Below are positions 11,323 through 17,013 of a DNA stretch of 48,498 nucleotides, one piece after another. This DNA is from Vagococcus martis (lineage in GTDB: Bacteria > Bacillota > Bacilli > Lactobacillales > Vagococcaceae): assembly GCF_002026305.1 (NCBI RefSeq), contig NZ_MVAB01000002.1, forward strand, positions 1 to 48,498. Reading direction: 5' to 3'. Both the position numbers and the translations under genes were made by a program. Each line of letters begins with the position of its first letter. Position 1 is the first letter of the stretch. The notes under the pieces are model-generated. The model was not told the origin of the DNA. It ran no database searches and worked only from the letters and a program-made list of their open reading frames with translations.

Positions 11323-11844
11323 ATGACAATAGGGCAAGTGTTGAAAGAGAAACGGAAAGAGTATCAATTAACTCAAGAGCAATTGGCTGAAAAAATATAT
11401 GTAACAAATAGGACAGTATCTAATTGGGAAACTGGTAAAACAACTCCTGATATTGATAGTCTCATTCGACTATCTGCTCTATTTGATTTATCTTTGGATA
11501 ACTTATTATTGGAGGGATCAGATATCGTGGAAAACATCAAAAAAATTGAAGCTGCTAAAATCGCAAAAAAATACTTTACTTTCAGTTGGTTAACTAACAT
11601 AGTTTTTGTTTTAATACTAGGCACACAAAAATTATATGGTGATTTATCAACTGTAGCTTTTGTTTTACTAACTCTTGGAATTATTTTAAATAGTTTCACT
11701 ATGTTTTATTTTGCTAAAGAAGTGAAAGTAACAAATGAGAATAAAAGCCCATATCAGATATTAAAAACTGAAAATAAATGGTTGTTGATTCCAGTAATAT
11801 TAATATTAGTTTTAGTATTATGGCTTACCCTTTTTGCTAGGTGA
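11323..11844 (+). CDS. XRE-family transcription regulator with C-terminal membrane segments (173 aa)
   Basis: Predicted DNA-binding regulator tied to the membrane. Residues 1-60 form a classic HTH_3 (Cro/C1) domain: LTQEQLAEKIYV, then NRTVSNWETGKTTPDI, then LIRLSALFDLSLDNLL. After a short charged linker come about three hydrophobic stretches (roughly residues 88-102, 109-129 and 154-170). The start ATG has a weak GGTGA site 6 nt upstream. The gene is the downstream paralogue of the 142-aa XRE gene in the neighbouring module, sharing layout but only moderate identity. It lies alone between pdif-like sites g and h and ends in a strong terminator. What it controls is unknown; candidates are its neighbours or itself. 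The family resembles small membrane-linked XRE proteins of Bacillota whose targets are mostly uncharacterised. Confidence 0.88.
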   Translation: MTIGQVLKEKRKEYQLTQEQLAEKIYVTNRTVSNWETGKTTPDIDSLIRLSALFDLSLDNLLLEGSDIVENIKKIEAAKIAKKYFTFSWLTNIVFVLILGTQKLYGDLSTVAFVLLTLGIILNSFTMFYFAKEVKVTNENKSPYQILKTENKWLLIPVILILVLVLWLTLFAR

Positions 11845-11856
11845 TTAATTCCATTT

Positions 11857-11889
11857 AAAAGCCCTCAGAATCGATTCTGAGGGCTTTTT
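11857..11889 (+). terminator. Rho-independent terminator, perfect palindrome
   Basis: AAAAGCCCTCAGAATC meets its exact reverse complement without a loop and runs into TTTTT. It can act in both directions. It closes the XRE module just upstream of pdif-like site h. Confidence 0.88.
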
Positions 11890-11935
11890 ATCAATTGTTT
11901 GGACATTCCTAGCAGATACTTGAAAAATCATTCTA

Positions 11936-11963
11936 GGTTCACATAATGGCAATTATACGATGT
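11936..11963 (-). other. pdif-like Xer site h
   Basis: Left (XerD-type) arm GGTTCACATAA, 6-bp spacer TGGCAA, right (XerC-type) arm TTATACGATGT. Written in the usual XerC-to-XerD order it reads on the minus strand. The last base directly precedes the stop codon (TCA on this strand) of the small membrane protein gene. Confidence 0.75.
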
Positions 11964-12242
11964 TCATTTTAAAAGCATAAAGATAGATAAGCATAGTAAA
12001 ATTAACCCAATTATCAAAACGATAACAGCAGTTGATTTTCCTATATTTTTATCTGTTTCATTAGGTTTATCAGAGTTCCTGACTAAATTTGCCCAGCTTA
12101 AATCTTTTTTTACACCCAATTGATAAGATATATAAAATAAAAATAAACTTAAAATAAGGAATGTATATTTTGTAGGTACATTAAAAATAATAGCTATTAA
12201 TATAAATAAGACAAAACTTATTATGGTAATTACTCTATTCAT
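11964..12242 (-). CDS. Small membrane protein of unknown function (92 aa)
   Basis: I do not recognise a family. The start is the ATG at 12242, about 9 nt after a GAGGG ribosome site. The in-frame GTG three codons upstream overlaps that site and cannot be used. The protein has a hydrophobic hairpin at about residues 3-40 (ITIISFVLFILIAIIF, then YTFLILSLFLFYISY), a polar middle (about 42-65, with GVKKDLSWANLVRNSDKP) and a last membrane helix at about 67-89 (STAVIVLIIGLILLCLSIFML), so about three membrane segments. It stands alone between pdif-like sites h and a, antiparallel to the neighbouring XRE gene. It could be a partner of that regulator or an immunity-like protein, but nothing in the sequence proves this. 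Confidence 0.7.
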   Translation of the reverse strand: MNRVITIISFVLFILIAIIFNVPTKYTFLILSLFLFYISYQLGVKKDLSWANLVRNSDKPNETDKNIGKSTAVIVLIIGLILLCLSIFMLLK

Positions 12243-12303
12243 AACAATCACCCTCTTTCAAATCCTATATATTAATTATATCATGGTGTACTAAATCAAG
12301 GTT

Positions 12304-12332
12304 AGTTTACATAACTGGTGATTATACGAAGT
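12304..12332 (-). other. pdif-like Xer site a
   Basis: Left arm AGTTTACATAA is, from memory, the exact reverse complement of the XerD-side arm of Bacillus subtilis dif. The spacer is 7 bp (CTGGTGA) and the right arm is TTATACGAAGT, the consensus of the set. The site lies upstream of the 66-aa gene. Confidence 0.78.
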
Positions 12333-12383
12333 TACTTTTTGATATTATGGTACAATAAATAAAAAAAGAATGGAGAGATTTTT

Positions 12384-12584
12384 ATGTCAGAAAAAGAATT
12401 ATTAAAATCAGAAAAGCTCCGAATAAAAAATGATAAATTACGTGCAAAAGGTAAAGACCCTTTGAAAGGTTCAAACCCAATGGTTAATACTGGAATGGTT
12501 GGAATTAACAAAGCGAACATAGGAATTACAGATAAAAACAATTCAAATTATATGGCGAATCCCAATTTTAAAAAAGAGAATTAG
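12384..12584 (+). CDS. Small basic protein of unknown function (66 aa)
   Basis: Not recognised. A good ribosome site (GGAGAGA) lies 5-8 nt before the ATG, so it is likely a real gene. The first 25 residues are very Lys/Glu-rich (MSEKELLKSEKLRIKNDKL) and likely helical. The rest has repeated small motifs (NPMVNTGMVGINKANIGITDK) and ends in a polar tail. No membrane segment and no signal peptide. It sits alone between pdif-like sites a and b, so it travels as its own module. It could be a nucleic-acid-binding or antitoxin-like protein; this is a guess. Confidence 0.65.
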   Translation: MSEKELLKSEKLRIKNDKLRAKGKDPLKGSNPMVNTGMVGINKANIGITDKNNSNYMANPNFKKEN

Positions 12585-12598
12585 TTATTTAATACCTT

Positions 12599-12626
12599 AG
12601 TTAACATAATCACCATTTTAAGAAGC
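12599..12626 (-). other. pdif-like Xer site b
   Basis: Left arm AGTTAACATAA is intact, the spacer is TCACCA, and the right arm TTTTAAGAAGC is diverged (8 of 11 to consensus). It marks the cargo/backbone junction on the mob side. The weak right arm may mean a decayed site. Confidence 0.62.
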
Positions 12627-12690
12627 TGTAGAGGTACCAACGGATTCAACTCGCAAGATTGTGAATCTTAAAAGGTCTACCTCAAAATAA

Positions 12691-12724
12691 AAAAAGAAGC
12701 CTTAGAAATAAGGCTTCTTTTTTT
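12691..12724 (+). terminator. Bidirectional terminator between the 66-aa gene and mob
   Basis: Hairpin AAGAAGCCTTA, loop GAAA, TAAGGCTTCTT, with an A-run before and a T-run after. It sits between two convergent genes and can end both transcripts. Confidence 0.88.
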
Positions 12725-12806
12725 ATGAAGATAGTGAAATTTGAAAATCATTTTGAGGGGGTTTTGTTATTTTTAAAATTAATATTACTAGTAACATTAA
12801 TTTTTT

Positions 12807-14096
12807 TTAGCGAGACATTCCTCTACTTTTTTGTTGCTCTATCTGTTTTTCTCGTGTGATTAATTGTTTTAACCACGTTGTTAACTGCTGAATCCATTGA
12901 GTTAAGCGATTTTCAGGGATATATCGCTTAATTTTATTTTCTTCAAGAGTCTCCTTCCAGTCTGAACACTCATAAGAATCTCGTGGTTTTTCGTCATGCT
13001 CGAGTTTGTCTAAAATAATTCGACCTTCATATTCTACTTGCGACATAGAAAAGTCAGTTTTTCCCATATCTTTTAATAAACTTTTCAGAACTCTATTGTT
13101 GTCCCTTACTTGTAGTGTGTGTTCTTGTGTTTCTTCTAAGTCTTGCTTCAGATGTCTATTTTCTTGTTTTAAATGATTAATCTGATTGTCACGACCTTCT
13201 AATTGGAAGGTGTGTTTCTCTATTTTTTCAGTTAAATTTTTGACCTTTTTATTTAGGTTATAATTAGTTTTTTTAGTTAATTCAGCTTCTTTTTGAACCC
13301 CACCCATAAACTCTTTTAAATGAGTTAAATTTTTGGTATCAACAATCGTTTTTCCTAAAAATGTTTTTTCAAATTGATTGGTTAAATGAGTCCATTGATC
13401 TTGAACGTCGTACACGTTTTGAGTCGAGACACCTATATTTTTAACTTCTTTTATTTTTTTATTGATATGCTCTTTTCTTTGAGATAGCTCTGTTTCTTTT
13501 TCAGCGATTTCTTTTGCCATTTTTTTGATGATTTTAACGTCATCAATGCCAATTGTTTGATTGTTTAAAATTCCTTCCTGGTAAATGTGAGGAATTTGTT
13601 GTTTGAGATACTTATCCAGGTCTTGATGAAAAGAAGATAGTTCTTTCCTAGTTAAGACCTCTTTGGCAGAGACTTTCTCACGTTGCTTTTTTTCATCAAA
13701 AACAACAGGAATAAAGGCATAATGCAAGTGAGGTGTCGTTTCATCATGATGAACGGTTGCTGATAATACATTTTGACTACCGTATCGTTCATTCAGAAAA
13801 TCAACTGTCGCTTTAAAAAACTCTTTTTGAGTACTCATTGTCTCTTGTTCAAGTGATTTAGGAAGTGTCACAATCCAGTCAGCCATAACTTTAACGTCAG
13901 CACGATTAAAGCAATAGACTTCAGCTAACCTATTTTTTAACCGTTGATTCATATCGCCTTCTTTATCACACAAATCATAATTCAAATAAGTTCGTTCTGA
14001 ATCAATATCAGGGTTAGAATGATTGGTTGTTTTTCTTTCAATGTGAATGGACAATCCGTTCACAGAACCTTGAGTAAATTTTTCAACGTGAGCCAT
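12807..14096 (-). CDS. mobV: MobV-family relaxase (plasmid mobilisation, Mob/Pre)
   Basis: Nicks oriT and stays bound to the 5' end to start single-strand transfer of the plasmid by a helper conjugation system. Motif I is visible at residues 18-41 (H18, R21, N29, R35, N39, in HIERKTTNHSNPDIDSERT). The metal/His motif is at residues 116-130 (HHDETTPHLHYAFIP). The C-terminal half, from about residue 190, is long charged coiled coil, as usual for Pre/Mob proteins. The start is the ATG at 14096, 7 nt after AGGAGG, giving 429 aa. A longer open frame back to 14207 would run into the oriT region and has no ribosome site. It is transcribed in the same direction as rep, with oriT between them. The family needs the helper's coupling protein and type IV secretion, neither of which is encoded here. 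Confidence 0.95.
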   Translation of the reverse strand: MAHVEKFTQGSVNGLSIHIERKTTNHSNPDIDSERTYLNYDLCDKEGDMNQRLKNRLAEVYCFNRADVKVMADWIVTLPKSLEQETMSTQKEFFKATVDFLNERYGSQNVLSATVHHDETTPHLHYAFIPVVFDEKKQREKVSAKEVLTRKELSSFHQDLDKYLKQQIPHIYQEGILNNQTIGIDDVKIIKKMAKEIAEKETELSQRKEHINKKIKEVKNIGVSTQNVYDVQDQWTHLTNQFEKTFLGKTIVDTKNLTHLKEFMGGVQKEAELTKKTNYNLNKKVKNLTEKIEKHTFQLEGRDNQINHLKQENRHLKQDLEETQEHTLQVRDNNRVLKSLLKDMGKTDFSMSQVEYEGRIILDKLEHDEKPRDSYECSDWKETLEENKIKRYIPENRLTQWIQQLTTWLKQLITREKQIEQQKSRGMSR

Positions 14097-14153
14097 GAGA
14101 AAACCTCCTAAATAAGTTGAGTTCATCATAGCATGGTTAGAAGACCAATTCAA

Positions 14154-14177
14154 TTTGGTATAGCTCGTTATACCAAA
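14154..14177. other. oriT: Candidate oriT: inverted repeat upstream of mob
   Basis: Perfect 9-bp arms TTTGGTATA and TATACCAAA with a 6-nt loop, 58 bp upstream of the relaxase start. MobV oriTs are inverted repeats with TATA-rich arms just upstream of mob, and the position and shape fit. I cannot place the nick site with confidence. Confidence 0.5.
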
Positions 14178-14208
14178 ATAGATTTTGGCACTCGGTCTGC
14201 GACGCATT

Positions 14209-14226
14209 TCGACTGTTTCCAGTCGA
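14209..14226. repeat. Short stem-loop next to the oriT candidate
   Basis: TCGACTG and CAGTCGA around a TTTC loop. It may be part of the extended oriT or a transcript hairpin. The surrounding CGGTCTGCGACGC is more GC-rich than its neighbourhood. Confidence 0.45.
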
Positions 14227-14322
14227 GCTAAAACGTTCAGATAAAATCGCCTTTAGGCAATTTATGATCTTCTCTTTTTTAGCGTACAGCTGTCCAAATT
14301 GTTTCCAATTTAGACTCGCTGC

Positions 14323-14371
14323 TTTTTATCTATCAACGGTGGCTAGATTGCCAATGGTTGATAGATAAAAA
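14323..14371. repeat. Large inverted repeat between rep and mob
   Basis: Perfect 15-bp arms TTTTTATCTATCAAC (14323-14337) and its complement (14357-14371), with an inner TGGC/GCCA stem in the loop. It could be a second bidirectional terminator, a strand-initiation structure or a protein site. The window ends inside its fifth copy. Confidence 0.75.
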
Positions 14372-14373
14372 AA

Positions 14374-14391
14374 AGAACCTACTAAGGTTCT
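14374..14391 (-). terminator. Terminator of rep
   Basis: On the minus strand AGAACCT, a 4-nt loop, AGGTTCT and then eight T. It lies 9 nt after the rep stop codon. Confidence 0.82.
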
Positions 14392-14399
14392 CTCAAAAT

Positions 14400-15137
14400 C
14401 TAAATAGATGTATCTGTAATCATGATTTCATAGCCAACCACTTTTCGCCCTCTTTTTTGTGTGGTAACGAAAAATTCGCATGCAATCTTTTCTTCCAATT
14501 CTTCGATAGAGCGTGTAATAACTTTTTGAAAAAATTGTCCTGCAGGCATACGAGAATCTTTACCTAAAAACCATGACTGCCAACTTTCTAAATCAGCAGA
14601 AATAGTTGTATATTTTTCTCTACCTCTTCTATGAGATTCCCAAAGCTTTAACATAATTAGTGAATACTTCCCGTTAATTCTAGAAAGTTCATTTAATCTA
14701 AAACTATAAAAATGTTCTTTCAAATCAAAAACTAAAGGAGCAGCATCTTCAGAAAATTTAAATCTAACAACACCATTCTCTAAAAATTTAATTCTAGAAA
14801 ATAATTGAGTCATTAAAATACCACTTACACCATCTTCAACTATAGGTAAATACAAAGCAGTATTTTCATTTAGTTTTTTAAAAGCTTTAGCAATCCTAGT
14901 ATATGAATCGCCTGAAGTATTAAGATTAAAATGTTTAATGATTTCCAATGCTGATACTTCATATTCATCATCTAATTTAGAGTCTTTTGTAACATAGCTA
15001 AAACAGTAATCAAGAACACGTTGTTCAAAAGATTTTAAGCCACCAAACGACTTAGCTAAATCATTTCCTTGAACTACTAAGTAATCTTGACGTGCTAATA
15101 AATCTTTTATTGCTAGCTCGGCTTTCTTGTTTTTCAA
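14400..15137 (-). CDS. repB: RepB-type theta replication initiator (Rep_3 superfamily)
   Basis: Binds the iterons upstream of its gene and opens the origin for theta replication by host enzymes. It resembles the Rep_3 initiators of lactic acid bacteria and enterococci. It has an N-terminal winged helix (about 1-130, with VVQGNDLAKSFGGLKSFEQRV near the start and FSRIKFLENGVVRFKFSEDA in the middle) and a second winged helix (about 140-230, with LSRINGKYSLIMLKLWES, typical for the family). The open frame begins with GTG at 15146, but AGAGGT lies directly against that codon. The TTG at 15137, 7 nt after AGAGGT, is the better start and gives 245 aa. No partition ATPase is nearby; the DUF536 gene on the other side of the origin is the usual companion. 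Confidence 0.93.
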   Translation of the reverse strand: MKNKKAELAIKDLLARQDYLVVQGNDLAKSFGGLKSFEQRVLDYCFSYVTKDSKLDDEYEVSALEIIKHFNLNTSGDSYTRIAKAFKKLNENTALYLPIVEDGVSGILMTQLFSRIKFLENGVVRFKFSEDAAPLVFDLKEHFYSFRLNELSRINGKYSLIMLKLWESHRRGREKYTTISADLESWQSWFLGKDSRMPAGQFFQKVITRSIEELEEKIACEFFVTTQKRGRKVVGYEIMITDTSI

Positions 15138-15200
15138 ATTATACACCTCTATTCATCTGATTATGTAATAATACCAAAAAAACAGAATAAATACAAACAA

Positions 15201-15296
15201 GGTATTTATAACGTGGAAAATGGTATTTATAACGTGGAAAATGGTATTTATAACGTGGAAAATGGTATTTATGACGTGGAAAATGGTATTTATAAC
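15201..15296. repeat. Iterons of the replication origin (five repeats, 21-bp period)
   Basis: Direct repeats start at 15201, 15222, 15243, 15264 and 15285, each GGTATTTATAACGTGGAAAAT. The fourth has one change (TATGACG) and the fifth keeps only the first 12 bases. They lie 64 bp upstream of the rep start, where initiators of this family bind for replication and for self-repression. Confidence 0.92.
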
Positions 15297-15440
15297 CTCT
15301 GAAAGCATTGATATTAGTGCGTTTTGAAAGACCCTAAAGTATTTAAAAGTATTTAAAAGTATTCTTTAAAGTATTTACTTAGTAGGATAAGCAATTATTT
15401 TTTTAATTTCTTTTGAAAAAAGTTAACTAAAAAACAATTA
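15297..15440. other. ori: AT-rich origin region with short direct repeats
   Basis: Between the iterons and the hairpin cluster. It holds four AAAGTATTT-type repeats at about 15335-15377, mostly 10 bp apart, in very AT-rich DNA. This is a good candidate for the strand-opening element of the theta origin. No gene is seen. Confidence 0.65.
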
Positions 15441-15448
15441 AAAAAGGA

Positions 15449-15469
15449 GTGAGAGAAAACCACTCTCAC
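15449..15469. repeat. Stem-loop, origin-distal side
   Basis: GTGAGAG and CTCTCAC with a 7-nt loop. First of several hairpins in the untranslated stretch before the DUF536 gene. Confidence 0.6.
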
Positions 15470-15541
15470 ATTTTACTTGCAGCAGTCGCTATACGCTCCT
15501 TTGCTAAAAAAATAAAACCTTTCTTTAAAGGATTCTTTTTA

Positions 15542-15578
15542 TATGCTTAAAAACGAGTTTTAAGAGCTTTTAAGCATA
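15542..15578. repeat. Long stem-loop upstream of the DUF536 gene
   Basis: Perfect 11-bp arms TATGCTTAAAA and TTTTAAGCATA with a 15-nt loop. Two small hairpins follow at about 15608-15640 (CGTCT/AGACG and AGGGC/GCCCT). The stretch 15441-15705 has no gene. The hairpins could form a structured leader RNA or lagging-strand signals. Confidence 0.6.
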
Positions 15579-15705
15579 AACTAGATAAATACGTTATACT
15601 TTCTTTAAAACGTCTTACAGACGGTCAGGGCAAGCCCTAACAACCCAAAAGCAGATAAAGAGTATTAAGATATTAGTTATTCTTTCTGAAGGAGTTACTA
15701 TTAAG

Positions 15706-16158
15706 ATGAAAAATGAAGAATATAAAACAATAAAAGAACTAGCAGATGACTTAGGTGTGACCAAACAAACAGTCCAATATCATTACAAATCTTTTGCCGA
15801 CAAAGAAACAGTATTAAGCGACAAAGGAGCGATATTGTTAGATAACCGTTTACAATCACTTTTGTCAGAAAAAATCGGCAAAAAGAATATAGAGAAACCG
15901 ACAAAAGAATCAGCAAACTATACAGCAAAGAAACAATTAATATCTAAAGAATTAGAACTTTTAAAAGAAGAATTGAATAATAAAGATGAGATAATAACTG
16001 AATTATTAGAGAGTCAGAAAAATCTTCAAAAATTACTAGATCAGCAACAGGTTTTAACATTGCAAGCTAATCAAAAAATAGAGCAATTAGAAATGAACCT
16101 AGCAGAATCTGAGGAAAAAGAAAAATTATCTTTATGGCAACGTTTATTTAGAAAATAA
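15706..16158 (+). CDS. DUF536-family replication/partition accessory protein
   Basis: Common companion of Rep_3 initiators in lactic acid bacteria and staphylococci, with a proposed role in copy control or stability; the exact function is unproven. Residues 8-45 hold a helix-turn-helix (IKELADDLGVTKQTVQYHYK). Residues about 70-140 are a long coiled coil of heptads (LISKELELLKEELNNKDEII), and the end is the basic tail WQRLFRK, matching the DUF536 end seen in such proteins. The ribosome site AAGGAG is 11 nt before the ATG. It is transcribed away from rep, with the origin between the two. Confidence 0.85.
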   Translation: MKNEEYKTIKELADDLGVTKQTVQYHYKSFADKETVLSDKGAILLDNRLQSLLSEKIGKKNIEKPTKESANYTAKKQLISKELELLKEELNNKDEIITELLESQKNLQKLLDQQQVLTLQANQKIEQLEMNLAESEEKEKLSLWQRLFRK

Positions 16159-16171
16159 GATTCTCGCAAAT

Positions 16172-16220
16172 ATGATATATTATTAATGGCACTTAGCCCA
16201 TTTCATTTTGAAAGGGGGTG
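16172..16220 (+). promoter_or_regulatory. Leader of the Fst-like toxin mRNA with RBS-masking hairpin
   Basis: A TATATT -10-like box lies at about 16172. From about 16187 the leader can fold GGCAC..CCC..TTTCA against TGAAA..GGGG..GTGC, pairing the G-rich ribosome site. Masking of the site by a 5' stem-loop is known for fst of pAD1. Copy 2 has five G here, while copies 3 and 4 have four. Confidence 0.6.
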
Positions 16221-16251
16221 CTAGATACATGCTTGATAACATATTCTCGTT
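16218..16251 (+). repeat. Direct repeats DRa/DRb of the Fst-like locus, toxin side
   Basis: GTGCTAGATACA at 16218-16229, across the start codon, and CATATTCTCGTT at 16240-16251. Both recur in the same orientation at 16423-16434 and 16441-16452, inside the antisense gene, so the two RNAs can pair there. Confidence 0.88.
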
Positions 16252-16339
16252 ATTCATCACGACTGTTTTTACAACAGTAACAACAGTTATAACTAAAAAG
16301 TTATTAAATCGTTGGTTTGACGATAAAGATGATGAATAA
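16229..16339 (+). CDS. Fst/Ldr-like type I toxin (36 aa)
   Basis: Small membrane-damaging toxin of a par-type post-segregational killing system. The protein is MLDNIFSLFITTVFTTVTTV followed by ITKKLLNRWFDDKDDE: a short start, one hydrophobic helix (about 5-22), a basic patch, a Trp and an acidic tail. This is the layout of Fst from pAD1 and its relatives. The start ATG follows GGGGGTG at 8 nt. Downstream lie a shared terminator and an antisense gene whose sequence repeats two stretches of the toxin leader and gene (see the repeats and ncRNA). The locus sits at the end of the backbone, just before pdif-like site c. Confidence 0.85.
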   Translation: MLDNIFSLFITTVFTTVTTVITKKLLNRWFDDKDDE

Positions 16340-16383
16340 AGGCATGAGTGCCAACAAACCCACTCGTTAGAGTCGCACTAACG

Positions 16384-16457
16384 AAAAAAAAAGCCACTAC
16401 CTGTGATGAGGTAGTGGCTTTTGTGCTAGATACACTAACACATATTCTCGTTTTCGC
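16384..16457 (-). ncRNA. Antisense antitoxin RNA of the Fst-like locus (RNA II type)
   Basis: Predicted RNA of about 70-75 nt. On the minus strand a -35 box TTGATT (16487-16492), a 17-bp spacer and a perfect -10 box TATAAT (16464-16469) place the start near 16457. The RNA crosses the downstream copies of both direct repeats and ends at the shared terminator. It would pair with the toxin start region (DRa) and coding start (DRb) and through the terminator loop, blocking translation. Loss of the plasmid and decay of the less stable RNA would free the toxin. Confidence 0.85.
16389..16422. terminator. Shared bidirectional terminator of toxin and antitoxin RNAs
   Basis: Perfect 14-bp arms AAAAGCCACTACCT and its complement with a 6-nt loop, between the convergent toxin mRNA and antisense RNA, as in par of pAD1. 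Confidence 0.92.
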
Positions 16458-16528
16458 ACCTTCATTATATCATGACTTTAAATTTCAATCAAAATACTTA
16501 ATTTAAAGTTACTGGTAATATTAAAAGT

Positions 16529-16556
16529 GACTAACATAAATCAAATTATACCTAGT
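16529..16556 (-). other. pdif-like Xer site c
   Basis: Left arm GACTAACATAA, spacer ATCAAA, right arm TTATACCTAGT. It marks the backbone/cargo junction between the Fst-like locus and cadCA. Confidence 0.73.
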
Positions 16557-16579
16557 GAAATCAAAGACAATCAAACTTG

Positions 16580-16617
16580 TACTTGATTATTACAATCTGT
16601 TTATATATAATCAAGTA
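16580..16617 (+). promoter_or_regulatory. cadCA promoter and probable CadC operator
   Basis: A -35 box TTGATT (16583-16588), 17-bp spacer and perfect -10 box TATAAT (16606-16611). The boxes lie inside an 11-bp inverted repeat, TACTTGATTAT (16580-16590) and ATAATCAAGTA (16607-16617), that covers both. Similarity extends outward (CAAACTTG and its mirror). CadC bound here would block RNA polymerase until Cd, Zn or Pb releases it. Confidence 0.85.
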
Positions 16618-16650
16618 TGAACTTGAATGAGTGATTTTGGAGGAATAAAC

Positions 16651-17013
16651 GTGACAAATGAAATATGTGAGATTACTTGTATTCATGAGGAGCAAGTAAC
16701 TAATTCAAAAGAGAGATTAAAAAATACTAATAGCAAAGATCTAAGTTCTTTATTTAAAATTTTATCAGATGAAAATAGATTCAAAATATTACATGCTTTA
16801 GCTTATGAAGATCAACTATGTGTATGTGACGTAGCCAATATTATTGGAGCAACTATGGCAAATACATCACATCATTTGCAATCATTAAAAAAATTAGGTG
16901 TTGTAGATAGTAAAAAAATAGGCAAATTAGTTTATTATTTTAGTTCTGATGATAGGATTGTTGAATTGATAAATTTAGGAAAACAACTAGAACAGGGTGA
17001 TAGCTATGAGTAA
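16651..17013 (+). CDS. cadC: CadC, ArsR/SmtB-family metal-sensing repressor
   Basis: Represses cadCA and lets go when it binds Cd(II), Pb(II) or Zn(II). The winged-helix ArsR fold spans about residues 30-110, with the metal-binding ELCVCD-type motif (here [12 protein letters not shown]) and recognition helix [18 protein letters not shown]. All four thiolates of the staphylococcal CadC site are present: C6 and C10 in the N-terminal tail (NEICEITC) and C57 and C59. The start is GTG at 16651, 8 nt after GGAGG. This gives 120 aa, close to the usual 122, whereas the in-frame ATG at 16627 lacks a ribosome site. The stop overlaps the cadA start (ATGAGTAA), so the two are translated together. Confidence 0.94.
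   Translation: MTNEICEITCIHEEQVTNSKERLKNTNSKDLSSLFKILSDENRFKILHALAYEDQLCVCDVANIIGATMANTSHHLQSLKKLGVVDSKKIGKLVYYFSSDDRIVELINLGKQLEQGDSYE

Noticed and set aside
11373-11699. Long antisense open frames, for example 108 codons opposite the 173-aa XRE gene and 81 codons opposite cadA.
   Set aside because: No ribosome sites, composition follows the gene on the other strand, and they lie wholly inside well-supported genes.
14097-14207. Longer relaxase start, 37 codons upstream.
   Set aside because: It would translate the oriT region and has no ribosome site, while the ATG at 14096 has AGGAGG at good spacing.
14650-14680. TTTAACATAATTAGTGAATACTTCCC inside rep as a ninth Xer-like site (about 14650).
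   Set aside because: Only the ACATAA core matches; the other arm does not fit and it lies within the rep coding sequence.
15150-15175. GATTATGTAATAATACC upstream of rep as a reverse-oriented Xer site.
   Set aside because: One half resembles a XerD arm (TTATGTAAT) but no XerC-type arm lies at the right distance.
15201-15296. Iteron array as a CRISPR.
   Set aside because: The repeats are directly adjacent without unique spacers, sit upstream of rep, and no cas genes exist.
15701-15928. A 75-codon open frame opposite the DUF536 gene with a hydrophobic, membrane-like sequence.
   Set aside because: It is the shadow of a Lys/Glu-rich coiled coil read in reverse, without a ribosome site or promoter.
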